DNA of 64,000 nucleotides. It comes from Rubrivivax albus (lineage in GTDB: Bacteria > Pseudomonadota > Gammaproteobacteria > Burkholderiales > Burkholderiaceae_C). Location: positions 248,001 to 312,000 of the forward strand of contig NZ_SACT01000002.1 in NCBI RefSeq assembly GCF_004016515.1. The letters run 5' to 3'. The translations under genes and the position numbers were made by a program. The notes beneath the pieces were generated by a model, which was not told the DNA's origin, searched no databases, and was given only the letters and a program-made list of their open reading frames with translations. Positions 10,024 through 18,312 of the stretch are shown here, piece by piece; the first letter of the stretch is position 1, and each line of letters begins with the position of its first letter.

Positions 10024-12222
10024 ATGAACACGCCCCAACTGTCCTGGATCGGCCGCCTCTTCGCGGGCGACGCGCTGGATCGCATGGCCGCCGAGGCCCG
10101 GCAATGCCAGCAGGCCCGTGAAGCCGCCGAGGCGGCGCGCATCGAGGCCGAAGCCGACCTGGCCCAGCTCAAGGGCCACCTCGAGGAGGTGGAGACCGAG
10201 CTGAAGGTCCGCACCGACATCATGAACCTCACGAGCATCGTCTCCGAGGCCGACAAGAAGGGCGACATCCTGACGGTCAACGAGAAGTTCCTCGAGGTGT
10301 CGAAGTACCCGAAGAACGAGCTCATCGGCCACGGTCACAACACCACGAGGCACCCGGACATGCCCAAGGAGGTGTTCAAGGAGATGTGGGCCACCATCGG
10401 CCGCGGCAACATCTTCCGCGGCGTGGTGAAGAACCGGGCCAAGGACGGCACCCCGTACTACGTGGACGCGGTGATCGCCCCCATCCTGGGCGAGAACGGC
10501 AAGCCGAAGAAGTACCTCGGCGTGCGCTACGACATCACCGAGACCGAGATCGAACGCCAGAACGCGCGTGGAGTGCTCGGGGCGATCGACCAGAGCTATG
10601 CCTTCATCGAGTTCCAGCTCGACGGGACCATCCTGCACGCCAACGAGAACTTCCTGAAGGCGCTGGGCTACCGGCTCGACGAGATCAAGGGCCAGCACCA
10701 CCGCATCTTCGTCGACCCCAAGCTCGCCGCGTCGCCGGAGTACACCCAGTTCTGGCGCGCGCTGGCCGACGGCAAGCCGCAGAACGACCTGTTCCGCCGC
10801 ATCACCAAGGGCGGCGAGGACATCTGGATCCAGGCCGTCTATGCCCCGGTGAAGGACGAGATGGGCCGCGTCTTCAAGGTGGTGAAGATCGCCACCGACG
10901 TGACCGAGCAGGTGCGCTCGCGGCAGATGCTGGAACAGGCCGTGGAGCAGGCGCAGGAGGTCACGGCCGCCGCGCGCGGCGGCGACCTGTCGCAGCGCAT
11001 CCCGCTGGACGGCAAGAGCGGCCCGATCCGCCAGCTCTGCGAAGGCGTGAACCAGCTGATGGAGACCACCTCGGTGATCTTCGACGACGTGGGCCGCGTC
11101 TTTGGCGCGCTGTCGGCCGGCGACCTCAGCCAGCGCATCACGCGCGACTACACCGGCGTCTTCGGCCAGGTCAAGGACGACGCCAACGCCACCAGCGAGA
11201 AGCTCTCGGCGATCATCGAGGACGTCGGCCGCGTCTTCGGCGGCATGGCGGCCGGTGACCTGACGCAGCGCATCGTGCGCGACGCCGAAGGCGTGTTCGA
11301 CCAGGTCAAGAACGACGCCAACAGCACCTGCGACAAGCTGGCGTCCATCATCCAGGAAGTGCGCTCGGCCGCCGATGCGCTCACGGGTGCGGCCAACCAG
11401 GTCAGCGCCACGGCGCAGAGCCTGAGCCAGAGCGCCAGCGAGCAGGCCAGCTCGGTCGAGGAGACCACGGCCTCCATCGACATGATGTCGGCCAGCATCA
11501 CGCAGAACAGCGACAACGCCAAGGTCACCGACGGCATGGCCACCAAGGCCAGCAAGGAGGCCACCGAGGGCGGCAGCGCCGTGACACGCACGGTGCAGGC
11601 GATGAAGCAGATCGCGCAGAAGATCAGCATCGTCGACGACATCGCCTACCAGACCAACCTGCTGGCACTGAACGCTGCCATCGAGGCCGCGCGTGCCGGT
11701 GAGCACGGCAAGGGCTTCGCCGTCGTGGCCGCCGAGGTGCGCCAGCTGGCCGAACGCAGCCAGGAAGCGGCCAAGGAGATCGGCGACCTGGCCAGCAACT
11801 CGGTGGACACCGCCGAGCGCGCCGGCAAGCTGCTCGACGAGATCGTGCCCAGCATCCAGAAGACCAGCGAACTGGTGCAGGAGATCGCCGCGGCCAGTTC
11901 GGAGCAGAGCCAGAGCGTGACCCAGATCGGCGGCGCCATGGGCCAGCTGAGCAAGGCCACGCAGCAGAACGCCTCGGCCTCGGAGGAGCTGGCGGCCACG
12001 TCGGAGGAGCTCTCCGGCCAGGCCGAGCAGCTGCAGCAGTCGGTGGCCTTCTTCACGCTGTCCGGCGCCGACACCGGCCTGGCGGCGGTGCCGGCCGGCC
12101 AGCGCCCCGCCGTCGAGCGCCGGGCGCCGAACTCGCCGATGCGCGGTGGCGCCAAGGCCGTGGCGGCCGCCCGCCCACTGGTGTCGGCCACCGGCACGCA
12201 CGGCAACTTCCGCCCCTACTGA
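10024..12222 (+). CDS. Cytoplasmic chemoreceptor, PAS-PAS-tandem HAMP-like-signalling domain
   Basis: A 732-residue receptor lacking membrane helices. After an N-terminal coiled coil (residues about 25-75) comes an Aer-type PAS with the signature [10 protein letters not shown] and [16 protein letters not shown], the motif set of flavin-binding energy-taxis receptors. A second PAS follows (about 190-300). Three HAMP-like repeats with GDLSQRI or GDLTQRI recur near residues 317, 364 and 408, linked by repeated II.DVGRVFG and VF.QVK.DAN segments. The signalling tip ([24 protein letters not shown]) is near residue 545. The ATG at 10024 is preceded by GAGGA and is preferred over an in-frame ATG at 9976 inside cheA. 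It probably senses internal redox state; FAD binding is inferred from the motif. Confidence 0.9.
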   Translation: MNTPQLSWIGRLFAGDALDRMAAEARQCQQAREAAEAARIEAEADLAQLKGHLEEVETELKVRTDIMNLTSIVSEADKKGDILTVNEKFLEVSKYPKNELIGHGHNTTRHPDMPKEVFKEMWATIGRGNIFRGVVKNRAKDGTPYYVDAVIAPILGENGKPKKYLGVRYDITETEIERQNARGVLGAIDQSYAFIEFQLDGTILHANENFLKALGYRLDEIKGQHHRIFVDPKLAASPEYTQFWRALADGKPQNDLFRRITKGGEDIWIQAVYAPVKDEMGRVFKVVKIATDVTEQVRSRQMLEQAVEQAQEVTAAARGGDLSQRIPLDGKSGPIRQLCEGVNQLMETTSVIFDDVGRVFGALSAGDLSQRITRDYTGVFGQVKDDANATSEKLSAIIEDVGRVFGGMAAGDLTQRIVRDAEGVFDQVKNDANSTCDKLASIIQEVRSAADALTGAANQVSATAQSLSQSASEQASSVEETTASIDMMSASITQNSDNAKVTDGMATKASKEATEGGSAVTRTVQAMKQIAQKISIVDDIAYQTNLLALNAAIEAARAGEHGKGFAVVAAEVRQLAERSQEAAKEIGDLASNSVDTAERAGKLLDEIVPSIQKTSELVQEIAAASSEQSQSVTQIGGAMGQLSKATQQNASASEELAATSEELSGQAEQLQQSVAFFTLSGADTGLAAVPAGQRPAVERRAPNSPMRGGAKAVAAARPLVSATGTHGNFRPY

Positions 12223-12253
12223 CCCCGCCGGCACGCCTGCAGGAGCTGTTCGC

Positions 12254-12799
12254 ATGAATGCCACACCGACACGCCCCGGACCTGGCCGATCCCACGACGC
12301 CGGCGCCCCGTCGACCGACACCCACGCGGCCCAGTACCTCACCTTCGCGCTGGGCGAGGAAGTCTTCGCGATGGACATCCGCACCGTGCGCGAGATCATC
12401 CAGCACCGGCCGAAGACGGCCGTGCCGCTGATGCCCGATTTCGTGCGCGGCGTCATCAACCTGCGCGGCGCCGTCGTGCCGGTGATCGACCTGCGTGCCC
12501 GCTTCGGCCGCGGCCAGGCCAGCGTGGGCAAGAAGACCTGCATCGTCATCTTCGACTCGATGCGTGCCGGCGAGCGGGTCGAGCTGGGCCTGATGGTGGA
12601 CGCCGTCAGCGAGGTGATCGAGATCGCCGCCGACCGGATCGAACCGCCACCGGACTTCGGCGCCTCGGTGCGCCGTGACTTCATCCAGGGCATGGGCAAG
12701 GTCGGCGACCGGTTCGTGATCCTGCTCGAGCCCGACCGCGCCATCGACATCGACGAGATGGCCGACCTCTGCGCCGCCGGCTCGCTGGCGGCCGCCTGA
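12254..12799 (+). CDS. cheW: Chemotaxis coupling protein CheW
   Basis: A 181-residue CheW-domain protein. After a disordered 25-residue leader, YLTFALGEEVFAMDIRTVREI and GVINLRGAVVPVIDLRARFG are hallmark CheW segments. CheW bridges receptors and CheA in signalling arrays. The ATG at 12254 follows an AGGAGC ribosome site and is preferred over an upstream in-frame start at 12146 that overlaps the receptor gene. It lies 31 bases after the receptor and 34 bases before cheR, within the same operon. Confidence 0.93.
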   Translation: MNATPTRPGPGRSHDAGAPSTDTHAAQYLTFALGEEVFAMDIRTVREIIQHRPKTAVPLMPDFVRGVINLRGAVVPVIDLRARFGRGQASVGKKTCIVIFDSMRAGERVELGLMVDAVSEVIEIAADRIEPPPDFGASVRRDFIQGMGKVGDRFVILLEPDRAIDIDEMADLCAAGSLAAA

Positions 12800-12833
12800 T
12801 CGCATCGACCCACGCGCCGAGATCCGCCACGCC

Positions 12834-13661
12834 ATGCAGGCCCTGAGTGCACCCACCTTCAACCGCATCGCGGCGCTGATGTACGGCGCCGTCGGGCTGT
12901 CGTTCAACGAGAGCAAGCAGTCGCTGATCTCGTCCCGGCTGGCGCCGCGCATCCAGCGGCTGGGCCTGGGCAGCTTCGAGGACTACGCCGCGCTGATCGA
13001 ATCACCGGACGACGGTGGCGAGTTCCAGATGGCGGTGGACCTGCTGACCACCAACGAGACCTACTTCTTCCGCGAGCCGGCGCATTTCGACCTCATCGAG
13101 CAGGTGCTCGGGCGCGAGAGACCTCGGCAGGTGTCGGTGTGGAGCGCCGCCTCGTCGTTCGGCGACGAGGCCTACAGCACCGGCATGCTGCTGGCCGACA
13201 TGCACCAGCAGGGCCGGATCGGCGCCGACTGGTCGATCCTCGGCACCGACATCAGCGACCGCGTGCTGCAGAGCGCCTCGGCCGCCATCTACCCGCTCGA
13301 CCGGATGCGCCACGTGCCACCGGAGCGCCTGAAGCGGCACTGCCTGCGCGGCGAGGGCGAGTCGGAGGGTCTCGTGCAGATCCAGCCCAGGCTGCGCGAG
13401 CGGGTGCGCTTCGGTCAGCTCAACCTGTGCGCCCCCCTTGACGCGACGCTGCCCGGTGCACCCTTCGACATCGTCTTCCTGCGCAACGTGCTGATCTACT
13501 TCGACCCGCCCACCAAGAAGGCCGTCACGGACAGGGTGCTGACCCAGCTGCGCCCCGGCGGCCTGTTCTTCATCGGCACGGCGGAAGGCCGCATCCCGTG
13601 CGACACCCCGCTGCAGTCACTGGCCCCGGGGGCCTTCCGAAAGCCCGCCGCGGCGGCGTGA
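12834..13661 (+). CDS. cheR: Receptor methyltransferase CheR
   Basis: A 275-residue S-adenosylmethionine-dependent methyltransferase that methylates receptor glutamates during adaptation. The N-terminal helical domain carries TTNETYFFREPAHF. The SAM-binding loop reads WSAASSFGDEAYS, where most CheR proteins have an ACSTGEEPYS-type loop, so the residue after Ala-Ser and the GEEP motif are altered but acidic residues remain. ILGTDIS and DIVFLRNVLIYFD complete the fold. It lies 34 bases after cheW and four bases before cheD. Activity is likely; the loop substitution is a modest oddity. Confidence 0.92.
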   Translation: MQALSAPTFNRIAALMYGAVGLSFNESKQSLISSRLAPRIQRLGLGSFEDYAALIESPDDGGEFQMAVDLLTTNETYFFREPAHFDLIEQVLGRERPRQVSVWSAASSFGDEAYSTGMLLADMHQQGRIGADWSILGTDISDRVLQSASAAIYPLDRMRHVPPERLKRHCLRGEGESEGLVQIQPRLRERVRFGQLNLCAPLDATLPGAPFDIVFLRNVLIYFDPPTKKAVTDRVLTQLRPGGLFFIGTAEGRIPCDTPLQSLAPGAFRKPAAAA

Positions 13662-13665
13662 CGGC

Positions 13666-14142
13666 ATGCCGACGCTCGAAGCCGGAGAGGTCCTGACCCT
13701 GCATCCGGGCGACGTTCGCCTGGGTCAGCGTGGTGACCGGCTGGGCACGCTGCTGGGCTCCTGCATCGCCGTGGTGCTGACCGACCCCCGACGCACCGTC
13801 GGCTGCATGTGCCACATCGTGCATGCACCACCGGCACGACCGACGGGCAGCCCGCGCGACGGGGCGTGGGGCGACGTCGCGCTCGACACCATGTACACGC
13901 TGCTGCTGGCCCACGGCATCGTGCCCGGCCTGTGCGAGGCCTATGTCTATGGCGGCGGGAACATGTTCCCCGCGCTGGTGGGCGGGCCGCACGTGGGCGA
14001 GGACAACGCCGCCTGGGTGTGCACGGCCCTGGCCGAGACCGGCATCCGTGTGCTGCACCAGGACCTCGGCGGCCGCAGCTACCGTCGCCTGAGCTGGACC
14101 GTGGGGGCGGAGGATCCGGTGGTCGAGGCCGTGGCGGTCTGA
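13666..14142 (+). CDS. cheD: Chemoreceptor glutamine deamidase CheD
   Basis: A 158-residue CheD, which deamidates receptor Gln residues to Glu, making them methylatable. The catalytic Cys33 (LLGSCIAVVL) and His50 (MCHIVHA) have the 17-residue spacing known from characterised CheD. YVYGGGNMF and VGEDNA further match the family. It lies between cheR and cheB, so all three receptor-modifying enzymes are made together. No cheC partner gene is seen in the window. Confidence 0.93.
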   Translation: MPTLEAGEVLTLHPGDVRLGQRGDRLGTLLGSCIAVVLTDPRRTVGCMCHIVHAPPARPTGSPRDGAWGDVALDTMYTLLLAHGIVPGLCEAYVYGGGNMFPALVGGPHVGEDNAAWVCTALAETGIRVLHQDLGGRSYRRLSWTVGAEDPVVEAVAV

Positions 14143-14166
14143 GACCAGCAGAGCAAGGAATCACCC

Positions 14167-15219
14167 ATGGCCATCAAGCTGTTCATCGTCGACGACTCCG
14201 CCGTCGTGCGCCAGACCGTGGCACACCTGCTGCAGGGCGAAGCCGACATCGAGCTGATCGGCAGCGCACCCAACCCGATCCTGGCCGGCCCGCTGATCCG
14301 CCGGCAGCGCCCCGACGTGCTGCTGCTGGACATCGAGATGCCGGGCATGGACGGCTTGACCTTTCTGCGCCAGGTCATGGAGTCCGACCCTATCCCCACG
14401 GTGATCTGCTCGTCGCTGTCCACCGAGGGCAGTCGCTACGCGGTGGACGCGCTGTCCGCCGGGGCCGTGGCCGTGGTGGCCAAGCCGCGCCTGGGCCTCA
14501 AGCAGTTCCTCGAGGATTCTCGCCGTGAACTGGTGCAGACGCTGCGCCTCGCCGCCCGTTCGCGCCCGCGCCCGGTGGCGGCCCGGCCGCCGGTGGCACC
14601 GGCAGCGGCGCCCGTTTCCACACGCGGCGGTCTGCACGCCCTGAGCATGAACAAGCCCGTGCTGATCGGCAGTTCCACCGGCGGCACGCAGGCCATCGAG
14701 GCCATCCTGCTGGCCCTGCCAGCCGACGCCCCCGGCATCGCCATCGTGCAGCACATGCCGGAGAAGTTCACCGCCATGTATGCGCAGCGGCTCGACAGCA
14801 GCTGCGCCATGAACGTGCGCGAGGCGCGTGACGGCGACCGCCTGGAGCGCGGCGTCGCCCTCATAGCGCCGGGCGGCCTTCACCTGCAGCTGCGCAAGGC
14901 CGGCGGACAGTACTTCGCCGTCGTGCGCGACGGCCCGCCGGTCAACCGCCACAAGCCCAGCGTGGACGTGCTGTTCCGGTCTGCCGCCGAATGCGTGGGC
15001 CGCGACGCCCTGGCCATCATGCTCACCGGCATGGGCGACGACGGTGCCCGCGGCATGAAGCAGCTTCACGACGGCGGCGTGCGCACGATGGCGCAGGACG
15101 AGCGCAGCTGTGTCGTGTTCGGCATGCCCAAGGAAGCCATCGCCCTCGGTGCGGTCGACGACGTGTTGCCGCTGGAACGCATCGCGTCCCAGATCCTTGC
15201 CTTCGATGCCCGCGGATGA
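14167..15219 (+). CDS. cheB: Receptor methylesterase/glutaminase CheB
   Basis: A 350-residue two-domain protein. The N-terminal receiver has acidic residues D9 and D10 and the phospho-acceptor D55 (LLLDIEMPGMDG). After a Pro/Ala-rich linker (about residues 130-160), the C-terminal methylesterase has the Ser-His-Asp triad S170 (IGSSTGG), H196 (VQHMPEKFT) and D292 (TGMGDDGARG). Phosphorylation by CheA activates removal of receptor methyl groups. A good ribosome site precedes the ATG. It is followed after 25 bases by a BLUF photoreceptor gene. Confidence 0.95.
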   Translation: MAIKLFIVDDSAVVRQTVAHLLQGEADIELIGSAPNPILAGPLIRRQRPDVLLLDIEMPGMDGLTFLRQVMESDPIPTVICSSLSTEGSRYAVDALSAGAVAVVAKPRLGLKQFLEDSRRELVQTLRLAARSRPRPVAARPPVAPAAAPVSTRGGLHALSMNKPVLIGSSTGGTQAIEAILLALPADAPGIAIVQHMPEKFTAMYAQRLDSSCAMNVREARDGDRLERGVALIAPGGLHLQLRKAGGQYFAVVRDGPPVNRHKPSVDVLFRSAAECVGRDALAIMLTGMGDDGARGMKQLHDGGVRTMAQDERSCVVFGMPKEAIALGAVDDVLPLERIASQILAFDARG

Positions 15220-15244
15220 CCCGCCCGATCACCAGGAGACCGCC

Positions 15245-15670
15245 ATGCTTCACCGACTGATCTACAGCAGCCAGGTGGCTGCGCCGATGAGCCCGGACAC
15301 GATCGAGGCACTGCTGGCGCAAGCCCGCACGGCCAACGCCCGGCGCGACATCACCGGTGCGCTGGCCTTCGACAGCCAGCACTTCCTGCAGGTGCTGGAA
15401 GGCTCGGGCGAGGCCCTGAACCGGCTCTACGCGGCGCTGATGCACGACGCCAGGCACCGCGACCTGCGACTCATCGATTTCCGCGCGGTCGAGCAGCGCA
15501 GCTTCGACCAGTGGAGCATGGCCTTCGCGGCCGCCGACGGACGCACCGGCCGGATCTGCCGGCGCCACAGCGCCAGCAGCCGGCTCGACCCGGCCGCTGT
15601 CACGGCCACCGCCGCGCTCCAGATCCTCCAGGACATGGCGGCATTGCCCGCCCCGGCCGCGGTGGCCTGA
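15245..15670 (+). CDS. BLUF-domain blue-light photoreceptor
   Basis: A 141-residue short BLUF protein that should bind FAD and respond to blue light through a flavin-Tyr-Gln hydrogen-bond switch. The key residues are in place with canonical spacing: Y7 (RLIYSSQ), N31 (ARTANARRDITG) and Q49 (FLQVLEG), followed by the semi-conserved Trp region FDQWSMAFA. About 45 C-terminal residues follow the domain, with no output enzyme. An AGGAG ribosome site lies 25 bases or less after cheB, so it appears to be the last gene of the che operon. Coupling of light to chemotaxis or to receptor modification is inferred from position. Confidence 0.92.
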   Translation: MLHRLIYSSQVAAPMSPDTIEALLAQARTANARRDITGALAFDSQHFLQVLEGSGEALNRLYAALMHDARHRDLRLIDFRAVEQRSFDQWSMAFAAADGRTGRICRRHSASSRLDPAAVTATAALQILQDMAALPAPAAVA

Positions 15671-15787
15671 GCGAACGCAAGCGCCGGACCCCATCCGCCG
15701 GCAACGGCGCATGGCCCACCTTGGCGGGCCGTGCTGGCTCCTTCGGCCGATGTGGTCCGGGGCGCGGATGACGAGCATGTCGGGCAT

Positions 15788-15808
15788 GGCGGCAGATCGT
15801 CTGCCGCC
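15788..15808. promoter_or_regulatory. Perfect 9-bp hairpin before the lipoprotein gene
   Basis: GGCGGCAGA and TCTGCCGCC are exact reverse complements separated by TCG. The hairpin lies in the 161-base gap 15671-15831 after the BLUF gene, and 23 bases before the next ATG. No T tract follows, so a classic terminator is unlikely; a 5' leader structure or protein-binding dyad is possible. Confidence 0.45.
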
Positions 15809-15831
15809 GCGTCACCACGAGGACCCCCGAC

Positions 15832-17610
15832 ATGTTCCGCCTGCACCGAGGCGCGCTCGCCCGCGCCCGAGCGTCCACGCTCGCCGCTGCGCTCGCCACC
15901 ACACTTGCCCTGGCCGCCTGCGGCGGCGGCAGCCCGTCGCCCCAGAGCCCGCCCGATGGCGGCGGGGGCCCGTCCACCCCTTCCGGCCCCACCGCGCCCG
16001 CACCGGCCCCGGCGCCGGAACGGTTCGCCGCACTGGGCACGTCGGCCGACAGCGTGAGCCTGGACTGGGTCACGCTTGCCGGCAGCGCCCGCGTCCGCCT
16101 GCAGCGCCAGCGCAGCGACGGCGGCTACGTCGACATCGCAGACCTGCCGGCGGGCCCCGGCCGGGTGGTCGACACCGGCCTGGCGCCGCAGACGCTCTAC
16201 CGCTACCGCCTGGTGGCGCTGGAGGCGCCGACGCAGGCCCTGGCCGAAGCCAGCGCCACCACCACCGACGAGGTGGCCCCGGTCACCGCCACGGGCACAC
16301 CGCAGGACGAGCCCGACACGCTCACGCTGGCCGCCGCCGGCGGCAGCGTGGCGGCGCCCGACGGCCGCATCACGCTGCAGCTGCCGGCCGGCGCTCTGGC
16401 GGCCGGCACGGCGGTGACGACGCAGGCCGTGAGCAACACCGCCCCGGACGGCGTGGGCCCGGCGCTGCACGTGCGCCTGGCCACCGCCCCGTCGGCCGCA
16501 CTGACCGTGCGCGTGAATTGGGATGCCGCCCAGGACCCCCAGGCCGACGGCCTGCGCATCGGCCTGCAGCGCCCCGACGGCAGCTGGCTGTCGCTGCCGC
16601 TGTCGTCCGTCGACCGCGGCACGCGCACGCTGCAGGCCGAGATCCCGGCCGAGCTGATGCCGCTGCTGTCCGTCGCACCGGCGGCAGCCCGCGGCGCCAC
16701 GCCGGCGGCGGACACCGGGCTGGTCATCGTCGACTTCACGATCGTGAAGTACCTGGGCTTCAAGCTGAAACCCGCCGTGGCGCGCGTGGCCGTCGGCGAG
16801 GGCCTGACGCTGGTGCCGGTGGCCCGCGTGCGCGGCTACGACGCCGGCATCGGCCTGTGCGAGACGCTGGACCCGGGCATCGAGGCCTGCGTGATCCAGC
16901 CGATCCTGGAAACGCGCGAGATCCCGCTGCTCAACACCAAGGCCGGCTTCGACCGCCGCTGGTACGTCTTCGCCAGCGAAGGCGGCGACGCCACCTACGG
17001 CACCATCGCGCCGCAGGGCAGCGTCGGCGCACGCTACCAGGCGCCGGCCGAGGTGCCGGACCCCGACACCGTGCTCGCCGCGCTGCACAGCGTGAACACG
17101 GCCACCGGGCGCACGGTGACGATCGCCTCGGCGATCACCATCGTCGACGACGTCTGGGTCGGTTCGCTGGGGGCCGTCGACGGCCCGTCGTCCGCTGGCA
17201 CGACGATCCACGCCGACGCGCTGGTGGTGTGGCAGCGTGACCGCGCGTCGGAATCCGACGGCAAGCGCGTCTACCGCCCGGTGGGTGACGTGCACGCCTG
17301 GGTGACCGACGACGACTGCCAGGTGACCGTGGACCCGCCCACGCAGCCAGTCTCGGCCGACCCGCGGCTGGTGGTGCTGGAGATCGACGACGGTGCCAGC
17401 CCGCCCGCCTACCCAACGTACCGGTTGCGCCTGGTCACCTTCTGGAACAGCCTGCTGCACGCCACCTGCCCGAAGGCCAGCAGCAGCACGCCGGGCCTGT
17501 CCGGCTGGGGCTGGGAGGTGCAGGGCCAGGTGAGCGGCGACGGCACGCGCATCGAAGGCCAGGGCCTGCAGGAGCAGGCACAGATCACCTGGTCGTTCAG
17601 CCGGCCTTGA
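15832..17610 (+). CDS. Hypothetical lipoprotein with FN3-like domain
   Basis: A 592-residue protein of unknown function. The first 30 residues are a lipoprotein signal peptide ending LALAAC, with Cys30 as the lipidation site, then a Gly/Pro/Ser-rich tether to about residue 63. Residues about 64-147 look like a fibronectin type III or similar beta-sandwich (VSLDWVTL, YVDIADLPAGPGRVVDTGLAPQTLYRYRLVAL). The remainder is beta-rich with no motif I recognise; Cys pairs occur near CETLDPGIEAC and in the C-terminal third. It should sit in the outer membrane facing the periplasm or surface. It follows the che operon and overlaps the convergent DUF1289 gene by 14 bases. Confidence 0.75.
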   Translation: MFRLHRGALARARASTLAAALATTLALAACGGGSPSPQSPPDGGGGPSTPSGPTAPAPAPAPERFAALGTSADSVSLDWVTLAGSARVRLQRQRSDGGYVDIADLPAGPGRVVDTGLAPQTLYRYRLVALEAPTQALAEASATTTDEVAPVTATGTPQDEPDTLTLAAAGGSVAAPDGRITLQLPAGALAAGTAVTTQAVSNTAPDGVGPALHVRLATAPSAALTVRVNWDAAQDPQADGLRIGLQRPDGSWLSLPLSSVDRGTRTLQAEIPAELMPLLSVAPAAARGATPAADTGLVIVDFTIVKYLGFKLKPAVARVAVGEGLTLVPVARVRGYDAGIGLCETLDPGIEACVIQPILETREIPLLNTKAGFDRRWYVFASEGGDATYGTIAPQGSVGARYQAPAEVPDPDTVLAALHSVNTATGRTVTIASAITIVDDVWVGSLGAVDGPSSAGTTIHADALVVWQRDRASESDGKRVYRPVGDVHAWVTDDDCQVTVDPPTQPVSADPRLVVLEIDDGASPPAYPTYRLRLVTFWNSLLHATCPKASSSTPGLSGWGWEVQGQVSGDGTRIEGQGLQEQAQITWSFSRP

Positions 17611-17827
17611 ATGAAGCACGCGGCGTCGGCGCGGCGTCGGCCGCGGCGACGCCGTCGCGCCGCTGCGGCAACTGGGCCCACACGGCGCGCTTGGCGTCGT
17701 CGTCCAGCCGGCCCCAGGCCACGATCTCGTCGATCGTGCGCCAGCAGCCTTCGCACCAGCCGCTGGCCGGGTTCATGCGGCAGACGTTGATGCAGGGCGA
17801 AGGGACGGGAGACGGCAGCGGGTTCAC
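17597..17827 (-). CDS. DUF1289 small Cys-rich protein
   Basis: A 76-residue protein read from a GTG at 17827 whose last bases overlap the stop of the ybaK-like gene (GTGA). It contains the DUF1289 signature PCINVCRMNPASGWCEGCWRT followed by IDEIVAWGRLDDDAKRAVWAQL. The four Cys residues could bind a metal or iron-sulfur cluster, but the family has no defined function. It is the last gene of the liuB-led operon and overlaps the convergent lipoprotein gene. The start is fixed by the overlap and by the family's short N-terminus. Confidence 0.8.
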   Translation of the reverse strand: MNPLPSPVPSPCINVCRMNPASGWCEGCWRTIDEIVAWGRLDDDAKRAVWAQLPQRRDGVAAADAAPTPRASFKAG

Positions 17828-18312
17828 GCTGGCGATGCTGTCACGTCGGCCACCGGCGCGCCGGTGAGCCGTTCCAAGTCCCCAGGCGCCAGCGGGAAGA
17901 CCGCGTTCGGGTGGCCTGCTGCCGCCCAGATGCGTGCGAAGCGGAACAGCTCGCGGTCCACCAGCGTCACCGGCGGCGTGGCGTGCGCCACCGGCGAGAC
18001 GCCGCCGATCGCGAAGCCGGTCTTCGCCTTGACGAAATCCGCATCGGCACGGCCGACGGCGCCGACCCGGGCGGCCACCTTCTTCTCGTCCACGCGCCGG
18101 TCGCCGCTGGTGACCACCAGCACGGCCGCGTCGTCGCTGCGGCGGCGGAAGATCACGCTCTTGGCGATCTGGCCGACCTCGACACCCAGCGCGTCGGCGG
18201 CCTGCTGCGAGGTGCGGGCGGCGCTGTCCAGCCACACCGGTGCATCCGCGTGGCCGGCGGCGGCCAGTGGCGCGGCCACGCGCTTGACGCTGTCGGGGAA
18301 CTGCTCGCTCAT
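17824..18312 (-). CDS. YbaK/EbsC-type aminoacyl-tRNA deacylase
   Basis: A 162-residue protein of the YbaK/ProX editing family, which hydrolyses mischarged tRNAs such as Cys-tRNA(Pro). GQIAKSVIFRRRSDDAAVLVVTSGDRRVDEKKVA and TGFAIGGVSPVAH match the family core, including the conserved Lys and the GG(V/I)xP loop. The ATG at 18312 overlaps the stop of the carboxylase alpha gene (ATGA), and its own stop overlaps the next gene. It is therefore translated with the leucine operon, perhaps only as a passenger. Confidence 0.85.
   Translation of the reverse strand: MSEQFPDSVKRVAAPLAAAGHADAPVWLDSAARTSQQAADALGVEVGQIAKSVIFRRRSDDAAVLVVTSGDRRVDEKKVAARVGAVGRADADFVKAKTGFAIGGVSPVAHATPPVTLVDRELFRFARIWAAAGHPNAVFPLAPGDLERLTGAPVADVTASPA

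Noticed and set aside
9943..12852. Open frame of 969 codons antisense to the chemoreceptor
   Set aside because: The product is low-complexity Leu/Gly/Arg/His-rich with no family signature, and the plus strand encodes a clear receptor and CheW.
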